Counted from the stretch's first letter, positions 51,703-60,611 are shown. The stretch is DNA of 64,000 nucleotides from Emticicia sp031378345 (GCA_031378345.1 JANNDY010000092.1:42204-106203), one strand, 5' to 3'. Notes: generated from the letters alone by a model not told the origin. Translations and numbers: made by a program.

Positions 51703-52461
51703 TCAATCGTTCAAAATAGCAACAGCTCTTGTCCAGCCAGCACTTGCACCTTTGATTTTTGCAGGAAAACAAGCAACTTTGAAACCAAAAGGGGGTAATT
51801 GGTCAAGATTTGCGAGCTTTTCGATTTGGCAATATTCTTTTTCAATTCCTACATAATGGGCTTGCCAAATTACACCCGCACGAGGATTTGCCTTATAATC
51901 GGCCGCTTGAATATGGAGCGGAATATCCCAACCCCAGCCATCAGTTCCCATCACTTTTATGCCTTGGTCAATGAGCCAATGCGTAGCTTTTGCCGAAGCT
52001 CCAACATGGATTTTTACAAAATCAGGGTGATGTAAACGCTTGTCGGCATCGCAACGAATCAGTACTATGTCGAAGGGTTTTAGCGTATAATTTATTGCAG
52101 CCAATTTTTCAATTAAATCTTCTGCCTCAAACATATAGCCATCAGGTTTGTCGGTAAAATCAAGCACTACACCATCGTGGAAAAACCAATCTAAAGGCAT
52201 TTCATCAATCGTTCGAGACGGCTTTCCTTCGCAGGTTGGGTAATAATGATAAGGGGCATCAACGTGTGTGCCGCAGTGAGAAGTAACGGTCAATACTTCA
52301 CCAGCGGGACCATTATCATTAATAAAACAATCAGTCATGCCACCAAAAAGCATCGCACCAATTTTTTTTGCCCCATCTTTATGCCCTTCATATTCTATTT
52401 TGGTGGACATTGGTTCTTTTATTTCTTCTGAAATCGTTACAGAAATATCTATTATTTTCAT
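51703..52461 (-). CDS. Cyclase family protein (kynurenine formamidase-like metal hydrolase)
   Basis: The 252-residue protein has the family motif SHCGTHVDAPYHYY (His62, His66, Asp68, His72), which binds metal, and the later VLIRCDADKRLHHPDFVKIHVGASAKATHWLIDQGIKVMGTDGWGWD. Members include bacterial kynurenine formamidase and isatin hydrolase, which open cyclic or formylated aromatic amides and lactones. Here it ends the unit SDR, FAH, ABM, cyclase. In this setting hydrolysis of a lactone or cyclic ring-cleavage product is plausible. The gap to the ABM gene is 31 bases. Confidence 0.88.
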   Translation of the reverse strand: MKIIDISVTISEEIKEPMSTKIEYEGHKDGAKKIGAMLFGGMTDCFINDNGPAGEVLTVTSHCGTHVDAPYHYYPTCEGKPSRTIDEMPLDWFFHDGVVLDFTDKPDGYMFEAEDLIEKLAAINYTLKPFDIVLIRCDADKRLHHPDFVKIHVGASAKATHWLIDQGIKVMGTDGWGWDIPLHIQAADYKANPRAGVIWQAHYVGIEKEYCQIEKLANLDQLPPFGFKVACFPAKIKGASAGWTRAVAILND

Positions 52462-52492
52462 AGTCAGAATTTAATTTTTAATAACATAATTT

Positions 52493-52783
52493 TTAGAATA
52501 AATCACTATAATGCTGCACCAAAGGAGGATTTTCAAAGAATGGACCAATCAATGCTCGCCATTCTTTGAATAGTTCTGAACCTCTAAAACCTTCAACATG
52601 GTCTTCTAAAGTTGCCCAACGAATCAATAAAATATAGCGATTTTCTTGCTCCACACAATGCTTAAATTCATGTCCAAGATAGCCTTTCGCCTGACTAATG
52701 ACTTGCTGTGCTTTCTCAAGATTTTGCTCAAAATCGGCATTTGTGCCTTGTTTTATATCAATTATTGCGAGTTCTAAAATCAT
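52493..52783 (-). CDS. Antibiotic biosynthesis monooxygenase (ABM) domain protein
   Basis: The 96-residue protein is a single ferredoxin-like ABM domain: LELAIIDIKQGTNADFEQNLEKAQQVISQAKGYLGHEFKHCVEQENRYILLIRWATLEDHVEGFRGSELFKEW. The HxxxxHVxxFR-type pattern near residues 62-69 is usual. Family members are cofactor-free oxygenases of quinols (YgiN) or other roles including isomerases. It lies three bases after the FAH-type gene and is thus cotranscribed. It may oxidise a quinol intermediate. Exact role unknown. Confidence 0.85.
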   Translation of the reverse strand: MILELAIIDIKQGTNADFEQNLEKAQQVISQAKGYLGHEFKHCVEQENRYILLIRWATLEDHVEGFRGSELFKEWRALIGPFFENPPLVQHYSDLF

Positions 52784-52786
52784 AAT

Positions 52787-53749
52787 TTAAATTACTTTAT
52801 TTCTTAAAATACCTATTCCTTCAATTTCTAATTCAACGATATCGCCAGGCTCAAGTGGGCGGTGGATTGAAAAGTTATTTTCAATCAAACTACCCCAACC
52901 AACCGTTCCTGAGCCAAGTATATCGCCTGGCATTAAGTTTACATTATTTTCAGATGCACGTTCAATCATTTGCTCAAAATTATAGAAAACTGTTTTATAA
53001 TTTCCATCGCAAATTGTTTCGCCATTGATACGAGAAGTCATTCTTAAATTAAGTCTATCGCCTTTGTGATTCGGAACTTTTAATGGCGATTCGAAATAAG
53101 ATTCTGAAAAACCAACTCGATAATGCTCCATTTCGTCGGCAGTAACAATACAAGGTCCAATGGCATTGGCAAAATCTTTACCTTTATGTGGTCCGAGTGG
53201 AAGCTCCATTTCTCGTTTTTGGATAGCACGAGCCGTCCAATCATTAAAAACGGTATAACCAAAAATATAAGGTTTTGCATTTTCTGCCTTAATATCTTTG
53301 CCTTTTTTGCCTATAATACAAGCTATTTCTAACTCAATATCGAGTTTAGTTTCTTTTGCAGGACGTTGAATTTCATCATCTGGACCATAAATGGCTTGGT
53401 GATTGGTGAAATAGAAAATCGGCATTTCGTACCAAGCCTCACCGATGCTATGTCCAAAAGATTTTGAGGCATTGAGCATGTGCATTTCAAAACCAATGTA
53501 ATCTCTAAAACTACGTGGATTTGGCAATGGAGCTAATAATCTCACTTCATCTAAAGTATAATCGGCAGGTAGTTGCTCAAAATTTTGTTCTTTGATAATT
53601 TGAAAATAGGTTTCGTGCTTATCAATAAAAGTGAGCATATCGGAAGGTAATTGATTGTTGGCTTTTACCATTTCTACCACTCCACCATCAGTTGTTAGCC
53701 AGCCGATGCTTGTTTCGTGATTCTTTTTTTGGAAGGTTACTAATTTCAT
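52787..53749 (-). CDS. Fumarylacetoacetate hydrolase family protein
   Basis: The 320-residue protein has the FAH metal site Glu139, Glu141 and Asp170 (LDIELEIACIIGKKGKDI, YTVFNDWTARAIQKRE), and SYFESPLKVPNHKGDRLNLRMTSRINGE and MPGDILGSGTVGWGSL, typical of the 2-hydroxyhepta-2,4-diene-1,7-dioate isomerase / acylpyruvase group. The N-terminal ~75 residues form the small FAH cap. It hydrolyses or isomerises 1,3-dicarbonyl ring-cleavage products with a divalent metal. It lies 43 bases after an SDR and three before the ABM gene in the aromatic-type cluster. Confidence 0.92.
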   Translation of the reverse strand: MKLVTFQKKNHETSIGWLTTDGGVVEMVKANNQLPSDMLTFIDKHETYFQIIKEQNFEQLPADYTLDEVRLLAPLPNPRSFRDYIGFEMHMLNASKSFGHSIGEAWYEMPIFYFTNHQAIYGPDDEIQRPAKETKLDIELEIACIIGKKGKDIKAENAKPYIFGYTVFNDWTARAIQKREMELPLGPHKGKDFANAIGPCIVTADEMEHYRVGFSESYFESPLKVPNHKGDRLNLRMTSRINGETICDGNYKTVFYNFEQMIERASENNVNLMPGDILGSGTVGWGSLIENNFSIHRPLEPGDIVELEIEGIGILRNKVI

Positions 53750-53792
53750 CTATATTTTATTTAAAGTGCTTATAGTCAATATTTTATGTAGT

Positions 53793-54572
53793 TTACCCTA
53801 ACAACCTTCCACCATCAACAGTAATAATGTTACCAGTAGAAAAAGTTAGTTGTGTAGCTACCGAAAAAACGGCATTGGCTACATCTTCGCCTAAAGCAAA
53901 TCTTTGTAAAGGCGTTTTATCAAATTGATTTTTTAGAAATTCGGGGTCAAAAGTTTTGGTATATTCGCCTTCTACAAAACCTGGGGAAACTGAAACTACA
54001 CGTATTTTGGGAGCTAAGGCTCTTGCCAATGAGCGAGTCATGGAATCAACGGCGGATTTTGATGCACAGTAAGCTACATTTGACCCAATACCATAAATGC
54101 CAGCAATAGAGGAAATATTGATAATTGATGAAGTTTTTTCAGTGCCTTTCATCAGCAAATCTTTCATTGCTCTTACCATTGCGAACGAACCTCTGAAATT
54201 AGTTTGCATGATTTTGTCAATCCATTCATCGGTCAGTGCATCTAAATCATTATGGGGAACTGGTGTTGTGATTCCTGCATTATTTACCAAAACGTCTAAT
54301 TTTTCATACTTTTCAGCGATAAAATCCTTTAATGCAGCAACTTTTTCTGCATCAGTTGTTGGTGCATGAAAAATCGAATGGTTGCCTTCGGGAAGTGCAT
54401 TTAAAAGATTTTCAGCTTTTTGGGAATTTGAATTATAGGTAATGATTACATCAAAACCGTTTTCTGCAAATTTTCGACAAATCGCCGAACCGATTTCACC
54501 TGCTCCGCCCGTAACGAGGGCAACACCCTTTGATGATGAATGATGAATGTTTAATGATGAATGTTTTTTCAT
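53793..54572 (-). CDS. SDR family oxidoreductase (FabG-like)
   Basis: The 259-residue protein has VTGGAGEIGSAICRKFAENGFDV, NNAGITTPVP, SIINISSIAGIYGIGSNVAYCASKSAVDSM (catalytic Ser, Tyr, Lys) and VSPGFVEGEYTKTF. It is a classical NAD(P)-dependent dehydrogenase. The first twelve residues (MKKHSSLNIHHSSSKG) are encoded by a CATTCATCATT-rich word of the kind seen in intergenic hairpins, so the true start may be an inner codon or the extension may be repeat-derived. It heads the SDR, FAH, ABM, cyclase unit after the hairpin at 54665-54776. Confidence 0.88.
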   Translation of the reverse strand: MKKHSSLNIHHSSSKGVALVTGGAGEIGSAICRKFAENGFDVIITYNSNSQKAENLLNALPEGNHSIFHAPTTDAEKVAALKDFIAEKYEKLDVLVNNAGITTPVPHNDLDALTDEWIDKIMQTNFRGSFAMVRAMKDLLMKGTEKTSSIINISSIAGIYGIGSNVAYCASKSAVDSMTRSLARALAPKIRVVSVSPGFVEGEYTKTFDPEFLKNQFDKTPLQRFALGEDVANAVFSVATQLTFSTGNIITVDGGRLLG

Positions 54573-54664
54573 ATCAAAATTTAAGTAACAACGCGGTGAT
54601 ATTTTTTGTGTTTTTTTAAATTAACCATTAATATATTGTAATTTAAATAATTTGACAATTTGGT

Positions 54665-54776
54665 GATTTGATAATTTGAAGATTAAGGTATTTAATTTAT
54701 TGATTATCAAGTAATTGTAACAACAATTTTCAAATTTCCACATCTTCAAATCATCAAATTACTTTGTTTACAAAGT
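54665..54776. terminator. Hairpins after the histidinol-dehydrogenase-like gene
   Basis: GATTTGATAATTTGAAGAT (54665-54683) pairs with ATCTTCAAATCATCAAAT (54742-54759) with one mismatch, and a compact ACTTTG/CAAAGT hairpin follows at 54761-54776. They lie between the HisD-like stop and the next SDR start. Confidence 0.6.
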
Positions 54777-54795
54777 ATTAACAATTCAGCATTTA

Positions 54796-56073
54796 TCATT
54801 TTTTATATTTCCTCACCCTCAAATCTGCCTGTTCTTTGTGCCCTGCGAAGTTTTCGATTTCGCATAATCTTGAACAATATTCGCCAATCATGGCACTTGC
54901 TTCGTCGGTTTTTATTTCTTGGTACGTACAAGTTTTCAAGAATTTTCCTACCCAAAGCCCACCCGTGTAGCGAGCTGCTTCTTTGGTTGGAAGCGTGTGA
55001 TTTGTGCCGATAACTTTATCTCCGTAAGCTACGTTTGTTCTTTCTCCCAAGAATAATCCACCAAAATTAGTCATTTTATCTAAAAATAATCTTGGATTTT
55101 CGGTCATTACCTGCACGTGTTCGCTTGCAATTCTGTCGGCTTCCGAAATCAATTCTTCTACTGTATCTACCAAAATAACTTGACCATAATCTCGCCACGA
55201 AACACTGGCAATATCGGCGGTTGGCAATACTTTCAATTGTCTTTGAATTTCTGTTTCGATTTCACCTGCAATTTTCTTGCTTGTTGTCAATAAAATTGTA
55301 GGAGAAGTTGGTCCATGTTCGGCTTGTCCAAGTAAATCAGTAGCACACGTTTCTGCATCACAAGTATCATCGGCAATGATTAAAGTTTCGGTTGGTCCTG
55401 CAAATAAATCTATGCCCACTTTGCCAAATAATTGACGTTTGGCTTCGGCAACATAGGCATTGCCCGGCCCAACTAACATATCTACCGATTTTACGGTTTC
55501 TGTTCCTAAAGCCATCATTGCAATGGCTTGAACGCCTCCAAGCAAATAAATTTCATCAGCACCTGCCAAATACATGGCGGCAACGGTTGCTTCTGGAATT
55601 TGCCCATTAATAGGTGGAGTACAAGCAATAACACGCTTTACACCTGCAACTTTTGCAGTCAAAACACTCATGTGAGCAGATGCAACCATTGGATAACGCC
55701 CGCCTGGAACATAGCAACCAACGGAATTGACAGGAATATTTTTATGTCCCAAAAACACACCTGGCAAAGTTTCAACTTCTACATCTTTGATAGATTCTCG
55801 TTGAATTTGGGCAAAATTTCTGATTTGAGTTTGGGCAAATTTGATGTCACTAATGACTTGTGTTGGTAAATTAGCAATGATTGATTGTGCCTGTTCGTTT
55901 GAAACTCTGAAACTTTCTGGCGACCATTTGTCTAATTTTTCGGAATATTCTCTGACAGCTTTATCGCCATTTTGAGTAACATTCTCCAACATATTTTCTA
56001 CCAAAGCTCTTACTTTCATGTCAGCTTCTTTGCTTTCGGCGTAGGTAATTCCTCTTTTTATTTGCTGTATCAT
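54796..56073 (-). CDS. Histidinol dehydrogenase-family protein outside a his operon
   Basis: The 425-residue protein spans the family: PGGRYPMVASAHMSVLTAKVAGVKRVIACTPP, GGVQAIAMMALGTETVKSVDMLVGPGNAYVAEAKRQLFG, DLFAGPTETLIIADDTCDAETCATDLLGQAEHGPTSPTILLT and GTNHTLPTKEAARYTGGL. HisD oxidises an alcohol through the aldehyde to an acid with two NAD+ and Zn2+. AGPTET replaces the usual AGPSEx/AGPTEx of HisD, and there is no other his gene nearby. HpsN, a sulfopropanediol dehydrogenase, shows that paralogues act on other alcohols. In this cluster a four-electron oxidation of an alcohol intermediate is the likely role. It ends the six-gene unit starting at 60611. Confidence 0.85.
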   Translation of the reverse strand: MIQQIKRGITYAESKEADMKVRALVENMLENVTQNGDKAVREYSEKLDKWSPESFRVSNEQAQSIIANLPTQVISDIKFAQTQIRNFAQIQRESIKDVEVETLPGVFLGHKNIPVNSVGCYVPGGRYPMVASAHMSVLTAKVAGVKRVIACTPPINGQIPEATVAAMYLAGADEIYLLGGVQAIAMMALGTETVKSVDMLVGPGNAYVAEAKRQLFGKVGIDLFAGPTETLIIADDTCDAETCATDLLGQAEHGPTSPTILLTTSKKIAGEIETEIQRQLKVLPTADIASVSWRDYGQVILVDTVEELISEADRIASEHVQVMTENPRLFLDKMTNFGGLFLGERTNVAYGDKVIGTNHTLPTKEAARYTGGLWVGKFLKTCTYQEIKTDEASAMIGEYCSRLCEIENFAGHKEQADLRVRKYKK

Positions 56074-56135
56074 TGACTTGGATTTATCAGATTCAGATGA
56101 TTTTTATGATTTCTTATTTGTCTAATTAGTTTTTT

Positions 56136-56155
56136 ACTCCCCTTTAGGGGCGGTC
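56136..56155. repeat. 20-bp repeat, left copy of an inverted pair flanking one SDR gene
   Basis: ACTCCCCTTTAGGGGCGGTC is the exact reverse complement of 56966-56985. It carries the CCCCTTTAGGGG palindrome, also found near 45497-45508. Confidence 0.75.
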
Positions 56156-56178
56156 AGCCGCCGCTGCTGGGGGTGGTT

Positions 56179-56946
56179 TTACGCAAATGCTCCTCCATCA
56201 ACTGCCATTGCATGACCTGTGATGAAAGTAGATTCGTCGGAACACAACCATAGTGCTACATCGGCAACTTCTTGTGGTTGTCCCATTCGTTTCATGCGTT
56301 GTAGGTTTTTTGCTTGCTCTAATGCTTCTGGATTTTCAGCCAATTTTCTTCGTCCGTGCATAATCATTGGGGTTTCGATGGCAGTAGGGCAGAGGGCATT
56401 TATTCTAATATTTTGGGTAGCATATTCAATGGCAGCAGTTTTTGTAATGCCCACAACACCATGCTTTGAAGCGGCATAAGGAACATTTGTTGGTTGCCCC
56501 ACCAAACCTGCTGCCGAGGCTATATTGACAATATTTCCGCCGCCATTTTTAAGCATTTGAGCTATTTGCGACCTTACACAATACCAAGTTCCTGTCAGAT
56601 TGATGTTTATTTGTAACAACCATTGGTCTTCGGGATATTCGTGCGTTGGGAGTGAAAGCGTTCCTGCGATTCCTGCCGAATTTACTGCACAATCTATTCT
56701 TCCGAAAGTTTCTACTGCAATTTTTATTGCATTTTCAACATCTTCACGCTTAGAAATATCAACTTTCACGGCAATTGCTTCAGCTCCTGATGCTATTATT
56801 TCATCGGCAATTGCTTGTGCGGCTACTTCGTTGATGTCGGTTACGACAACTTTTCCGCCTTCACGTCCAAATGACAATGCCGTAGCTTTGCCAATTCCTG
56901 AGCCTGCACCAGTTACGAAGCAAACTTTGTTTTGAAATCTTTTCAT
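56179..56946 (-). CDS. SDR family oxidoreductase flanked by inverted repeats
   Basis: The 255-residue protein has VTGAGSGIGKATALSFGREGG, NSAGIAGTL, NIVNIASAAGLVGQPTNVPYAASKHGVVG and LCPTAIETPMIMHGRRKLAENP, with VADVALWLCSDESTFITGHAMAVDGGAF at the end: a classical NAD-dependent dehydrogenase resembling cis-diol or 3-oxoacyl dehydrogenases. It lies within a ~850-base segment bounded by perfect 20-bp inverted repeats, as if it could have been moved or inverted as a cassette. It follows the next SDR by 55 bases. Substrate unknown. Confidence 0.88.
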   Translation of the reverse strand: MKRFQNKVCFVTGAGSGIGKATALSFGREGGKVVVTDINEVAAQAIADEIIASGAEAIAVKVDISKREDVENAIKIAVETFGRIDCAVNSAGIAGTLSLPTHEYPEDQWLLQININLTGTWYCVRSQIAQMLKNGGGNIVNIASAAGLVGQPTNVPYAASKHGVVGITKTAAIEYATQNIRINALCPTAIETPMIMHGRRKLAENPEALEQAKNLQRMKRMGQPQEVADVALWLCSDESTFITGHAMAVDGGAFA

Positions 56947-56965
56947 ATTCCCAGCTGATTCGTCG

Positions 56966-56985
56966 GACCGCCCCTAAAGGGGAGT
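56966..56985. repeat. 20-bp repeat, right copy of the inverted pair
   Basis: GACCGCCCCTAAAGGGGAGT is the reverse complement of 56136-56155. It lies between two cotranscribed SDR genes. Confidence 0.75.
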
Positions 56986-57001
56986 TTTGTTAAATATTTA
57001 T

Positions 57002-57772
57002 TCAATTTCCATCGCTAATTACAGTTCCACCATCAACGATTATATTTTGCCCAGTTATAAATCCTCCTGCTTTTGAGGCTAACATTACTGCAACTCCTGC
57101 AATTTCTGCTGGTGTTCCTACTCTGCGGAGGGGCGTAAGTGCCAAACGTCTTTCTAAAAAGGGCTTGTTTTCTAAAAGTGAATGTGAAAATGGCGTGTCA
57201 ATCATTCCTGGCGAAATGGTGTTTATTCGGATATTATCTGGACCAAATTCTACGGCAAGATTTCGTGCCAATTGAATCAAACCTGCTTTTGAAATGCCAT
57301 ATAAACCAAGATTTTTATTGCCCCGAACCCCTGCGATACTTGCCAAATAAATGATTACACCATCTTTGTTTTTTACCATTTCTGGAATAACCAATTTGCT
57401 CAAATAAATCGCACTTTGGAGATTTAATGCCATCGTTTTCTCAAAATCGTTGGCCGAAATATCTAAAAACGATTTTGGAACAGCCACGCCTACACAACTT
57501 ACCAAAATATCAATTTGCCCAAATTTTTCTAAAATCTCCTTGATAAGTGCCTCAATTGCTTCTTTTTTTGAAACATCACAAGGAATTGCAACGACTGAAA
57601 TACCTTTTTCTGAAAACTCAATTGCGACTTTTTTAAATTCTACCTCATCATTACTTGAAATAATGACCGTTGCTCCGTGTTCGCCCATTGCTTCGGCAAT
57701 GGCTTTTCCCATGCCCGAACTTGAACCAGTAATGAGGGCAATTTTGCCAGACAAATCAAACAAATTGTTCAT
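57002..57772 (-). CDS. SDR family oxidoreductase
   Basis: The 256-residue protein has ALITGSSSGMGKAIAEAMGEHGATV, SCVGVAVPKSF (SCVG in place of NNAG), VIIYLASIAGVRGNKNLGLYGISKAGLIQLARNL with Tyr and Lys, and NTISPGMIDTPFSHSLL. RRVGTPAEIAGVAVMLASKAGGFITGQNIIVDGGTVISDGN is the C-terminal signature. It differs enough from the neighbouring SDR in motif wording to act on another intermediate. It lies 22 bases after the cupin gene. Substrate unknown. Confidence 0.88.
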   Translation of the reverse strand: MNNLFDLSGKIALITGSSSGMGKAIAEAMGEHGATVIISSNDEVEFKKVAIEFSEKGISVVAIPCDVSKKEAIEALIKEILEKFGQIDILVSCVGVAVPKSFLDISANDFEKTMALNLQSAIYLSKLVIPEMVKNKDGVIIYLASIAGVRGNKNLGLYGISKAGLIQLARNLAVEFGPDNIRINTISPGMIDTPFSHSLLENKPFLERRLALTPLRRVGTPAEIAGVAVMLASKAGGFITGQNIIVDGGTVISDGN

Positions 57773-57794
57773 AATACTAGATCACAAATAATGA

Positions 57795-58295
57795 TTAATG
57801 TTGCATAACATCTTCCAATGCTTTGCCGTATACTTCGAAAGATTTGGCTTCGGTCAAAACAAAAACGATTCGACAGATTGCTTCATTACTTGGATTTTTC
57901 CATCTGTGGATTGTTCCACGTTGAACAATAATATCTCCTGCACCCATGGTTTTAAAAACCTTATTATCCAATTCTAACTCTATTGTACCGCTGATTACGA
58001 TGCCATAATCAATACTACTTGTACGGTGCATTGGCGAAGAAGCGTTTGGCAACATGTCAACTATTCTTATTACAGATCCCCCCTTTAGTGTTGTTCCAGC
58101 ATCTCTTTTTCTACCATCTATTTCATCATTCAAATCAGCGGGAACAGTGCTTGTTGTCCATATTGTTGCCATTGCAGCATCTCCCGAAGGAATGACAACG
58201 GTCTCATACTGATTGTCTGAAACAAAAATTGCTGTGCCATCATTAGAATGTCCAGTTACTACTCTTCTAATTGGGTTTTGCATAATAATGTTCAA
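57795..58295 (-). CDS. Cupin domain protein
   Basis: The 166-residue protein has one cupin barrel in its second half: MHRTSSIDYGIVISGTIELELDNKVFKTMGAGDIIVQRGTIHRWKNPSNEAICRIVFVLTEA. Metal ligand candidates are the His in PMHRTSS and the His in GTIHRW, with fewer His than dioxygenase cupins, so a binding or decarboxylase/isomerase role is more likely than ring cleavage. An inner ATG at 58283 (MQNPIRRV) is an alternative start. It is tightly placed between the SDR and the flavin hydroxylase genes. Similar cupins occur beside FAD monooxygenases in aromatic clusters, which is an inference from context. Confidence 0.85.
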   Translation of the reverse strand: MNIIMQNPIRRVVTGHSNDGTAIFVSDNQYETVVIPSGDAAMATIWTTSTVPADLNDEIDGRKRDAGTTLKGGSVIRIVDMLPNASSPMHRTSSIDYGIVISGTIELELDNKVFKTMGAGDIIVQRGTIHRWKNPSNEAICRIVFVLTEAKSFEVYGKALEDVMQH

Positions 58296-58317
58296 TTTTT
58301 TAAAGAGCTTTATGTGT

Positions 58318-59454
58318 TTATATCGGAGCTGTCAATGCCATTCCTGTTTTTCCCATCAGCATACCCATATTTGCACCTTCTGGAAGTGGTTGGTCATTGT
58401 ATTCAAGTAATTCCCAAGCACCTAAAGTTTCCGAAACATCAACAACCATCATACAACGGTCATAACGACGCTTCATGTATCTGTCGAAAACATCATCAAC
58501 TTCTCCTTCTTTTTGCAATTCTTCTATCAATACCACGGCATCTTCGATTGCTAATGCTGCTCCCGATCCTAATTGTGGGATGGTAGTATGAGCGGCATCT
58601 CCCAAAACAACTACTCGGTTTTTGTACCAAGGTGCAGGCATTTTGAGGGTTTCTAATACTCGATAATTCACCAATTTAGCATCAGTAACCTGCGGAATTA
58701 ATTCTTGAACAAGAGGTATCGGATAAGCCGACATATAACTTTTTAGTTTTTCAACTAATTGGTCTTCTGGAATTGCTGGATTATCGCCTTCGGCAGAATT
58801 AAGGAAAATATAGCACAAATCGGCAGTCATTGGGATAACTCCAATCTTATGTTTTTTATTGAAGTATATATAACCAGTATCTAAGTTCGCAGGACGCTTG
58901 AAAGCATAACGCCAAACCGATAAACCAACATAATTTGGCTTGAATTCGCCAAAGATGAGTTTGCGTACTTTTGAACTTACACCATCGGCTGCAATCACAA
59001 TATCATAGCTACCAGTTGTGCCATCGGTAAACGTTACATTTACTGTATCTGCTTGATTATCAATGGTTTCTACTGTTATTCCCATTCGGTATTTTAAACC
59101 AATTTTCTGTGCTTCTTCAAATAATACATCGTGTAATATTTTTCGAGAAATACCATTATGACTTGGAAATCTACCTATTGGTGGCGTACCTGCTTCTCCG
59201 ATTTGAACACCATGAGGTAAGCAAAGTTTTACTTTTCCATAAGGCGAACCTCTACGCATCGCTTCGTCGGCGACACCGATGGCATCTAAGGCTCTGAGGG
59301 CGTTGGCTTGTTGAATGATACCTACGCCATAAACATTAAATTCTTTATGTAATTCGATGATATCGACTTCAAAACCTGCCTTTTTTAAACCAATAGCAAC
59401 TGACTGTCCGCCAATGCCAGCTCCGACAACTAAGATTTTTTTTACGTTACTCAT
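58318..59454 (-). CDS. FAD-dependent aromatic hydroxylase
   Basis: The 378-residue protein has the FAD-binding VVGAGIGGQSVAIGLKKAGFEVDIIEL (GxGxxG at 11-16), the middle motif YDIVIAADGVSSKVRKLIFGE (DG) and VVLGDAAHTTIPQLGSGAALAIEDAVVL (GD motif near 285). This is the p-hydroxybenzoate hydroxylase group A flavoprotein fold, closest in wording to salicylate- or urate-hydroxylase-like members. It uses NAD(P)H and O2 to add a hydroxyl to an aromatic ring, preparing a catechol for the extradiol dioxygenase encoded two genes upstream. It lies 26 bases after the alpha/beta hydrolase gene. Confidence 0.92.
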   Translation of the reverse strand: MSNVKKILVVGAGIGGQSVAIGLKKAGFEVDIIELHKEFNVYGVGIIQQANALRALDAIGVADEAMRRGSPYGKVKLCLPHGVQIGEAGTPPIGRFPSHNGISRKILHDVLFEEAQKIGLKYRMGITVETIDNQADTVNVTFTDGTTGSYDIVIAADGVSSKVRKLIFGEFKPNYVGLSVWRYAFKRPANLDTGYIYFNKKHKIGVIPMTADLCYIFLNSAEGDNPAIPEDQLVEKLKSYMSAYPIPLVQELIPQVTDAKLVNYRVLETLKMPAPWYKNRVVVLGDAAHTTIPQLGSGAALAIEDAVVLIEELQKEGEVDDVFDRYMKRRYDRCMMVVDVSETLGAWELLEYNDQPLPEGANMGMLMGKTGMALTAPI

Positions 59455-59480
59455 TTTATATTGGGTTGAATACTAAATGA

Positions 59481-60611
59481 TTATGCTTTTATTTTTTCTG
59501 CAATCCAATCGTACATATCCAAGGTTGGCATAAAGTCATCTACTTGGCAGTGTTGAGCACCGCTTTCGCCCGATGGCACGATTTTCATTTTGTGTTCACA
59601 GGTCAGATGTTGTTCAAGCGAGATGGCGTGTTCCACAAAATTCTGTTTATCGTCTCCGCCGTGCATGATGAATGTAGGCATCGAAATTTTTTCAGCAACA
59701 CCATTTTCAAGCGTAAAACCTTTTAATTTCTCCAAAACCTCTTCATAACTATTAGCATCCATGATGTGCATGACGATTTCTGCCAAAGGATGCTTTCCAT
59801 TACGCCCAGCCCATACGGCATAGTAAGACCAAACTGCCCCGTAAACCATACAAACCTTGAAACGAGGCTCAAATGCCGCACAACGTGCCGCCATATATCC
59901 ACCCATTGAAACACCAGCAATACCAATGCTTGTAGTATCGACTTCGTCTTTTAGGTTTTCTACAACATATTCATAAACAGCCGTTCCTGCAACATTATAA
60001 TCATGGCGAGAATGAATGTGATTCAAACGCAAAGCAGCTCCCTGACCTGGTCCATCAACTGCCAAAAGTGCAATGCCTCTTTCGTTCAGGTGATTTCCGA
60101 TGCCAAAGTAAAGTTCTTCTGCAAGGCTGTCAAGTCCACCAAACATTACCATTACTGGTGGATTTTTAACTCCCGAATGGATATTCCTAGCAGGTTTGAA
60201 CAAATATGCAGGTAAAAACGAGCCTTCAAAAGGCACTTCAATTTGCAAGGGTTTTTCGTCGAAATATTGTATGGCTCTAATGAATGCTTCTCTTGCTTTT
60301 GTGTATGTTTCGAGTTTTCTATCATCTTGCAGATTCATGAAAAACTCAGCCGTGCGTAAATAATTGAATGCTCTCAAATAGGTGCGTCTGGCAGATACCG
60401 GTGCATTTTTTTTCTCAAAATCTTCCGCCCAACCAAAAACTTCATTGCCTTTGTCGAGCCATGCAGCATTGAAACTCTCTCTGTTTTCTGGGTTGATTTT
60501 TTGTGCAACTTCTATAATTTCGGCAAATTCGCCACCACCATAATGGGCTTGGCTCAATGCTCTATTTACTTGATATGAGGGCATGTACTGCCCAGGATAA
60601 AAATGCCACAT
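59481..60611 (-). CDS. Alpha/beta hydrolase, 2,6-dihydroxypseudooxynicotine hydrolase-like
   Basis: The 376-residue protein has an N-terminal helical cap (about 1-120, FNAAWLDKGNEVFGWAEDFEKK, SARRTYLRAFNYLRTAEFFM) and then the hydrolase core with GIAGVSMGGYMAARC (nucleophile Ser235 in GVSMGG, 233-238), FIMHGGDDKQNFVEHA (acid) and SGAQHCQVDD (His). The cap-plus-core layout matches C-C bond hydrolases such as 2,6-dihydroxypseudooxynicotine hydrolase and fungal Ayg1-type enzymes, which cleave aryl ketone or polyketide chains. It could split a ring-cleavage or acyl-aromatic intermediate. It is preceded by a long hairpin at 60612-60728. Confidence 0.85.
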   Translation of the reverse strand: MWHFYPGQYMPSYQVNRALSQAHYGGGEFAEIIEVAQKINPENRESFNAAWLDKGNEVFGWAEDFEKKNAPVSARRTYLRAFNYLRTAEFFMNLQDDRKLETYTKAREAFIRAIQYFDEKPLQIEVPFEGSFLPAYLFKPARNIHSGVKNPPVMVMFGGLDSLAEELYFGIGNHLNERGIALLAVDGPGQGAALRLNHIHSRHDYNVAGTAVYEYVVENLKDEVDTTSIGIAGVSMGGYMAARCAAFEPRFKVCMVYGAVWSYYAVWAGRNGKHPLAEIVMHIMDANSYEEVLEKLKGFTLENGVAEKISMPTFIMHGGDDKQNFVEHAISLEQHLTCEHKMKIVPSGESGAQHCQVDDFMPTLDMYDWIAEKIKA

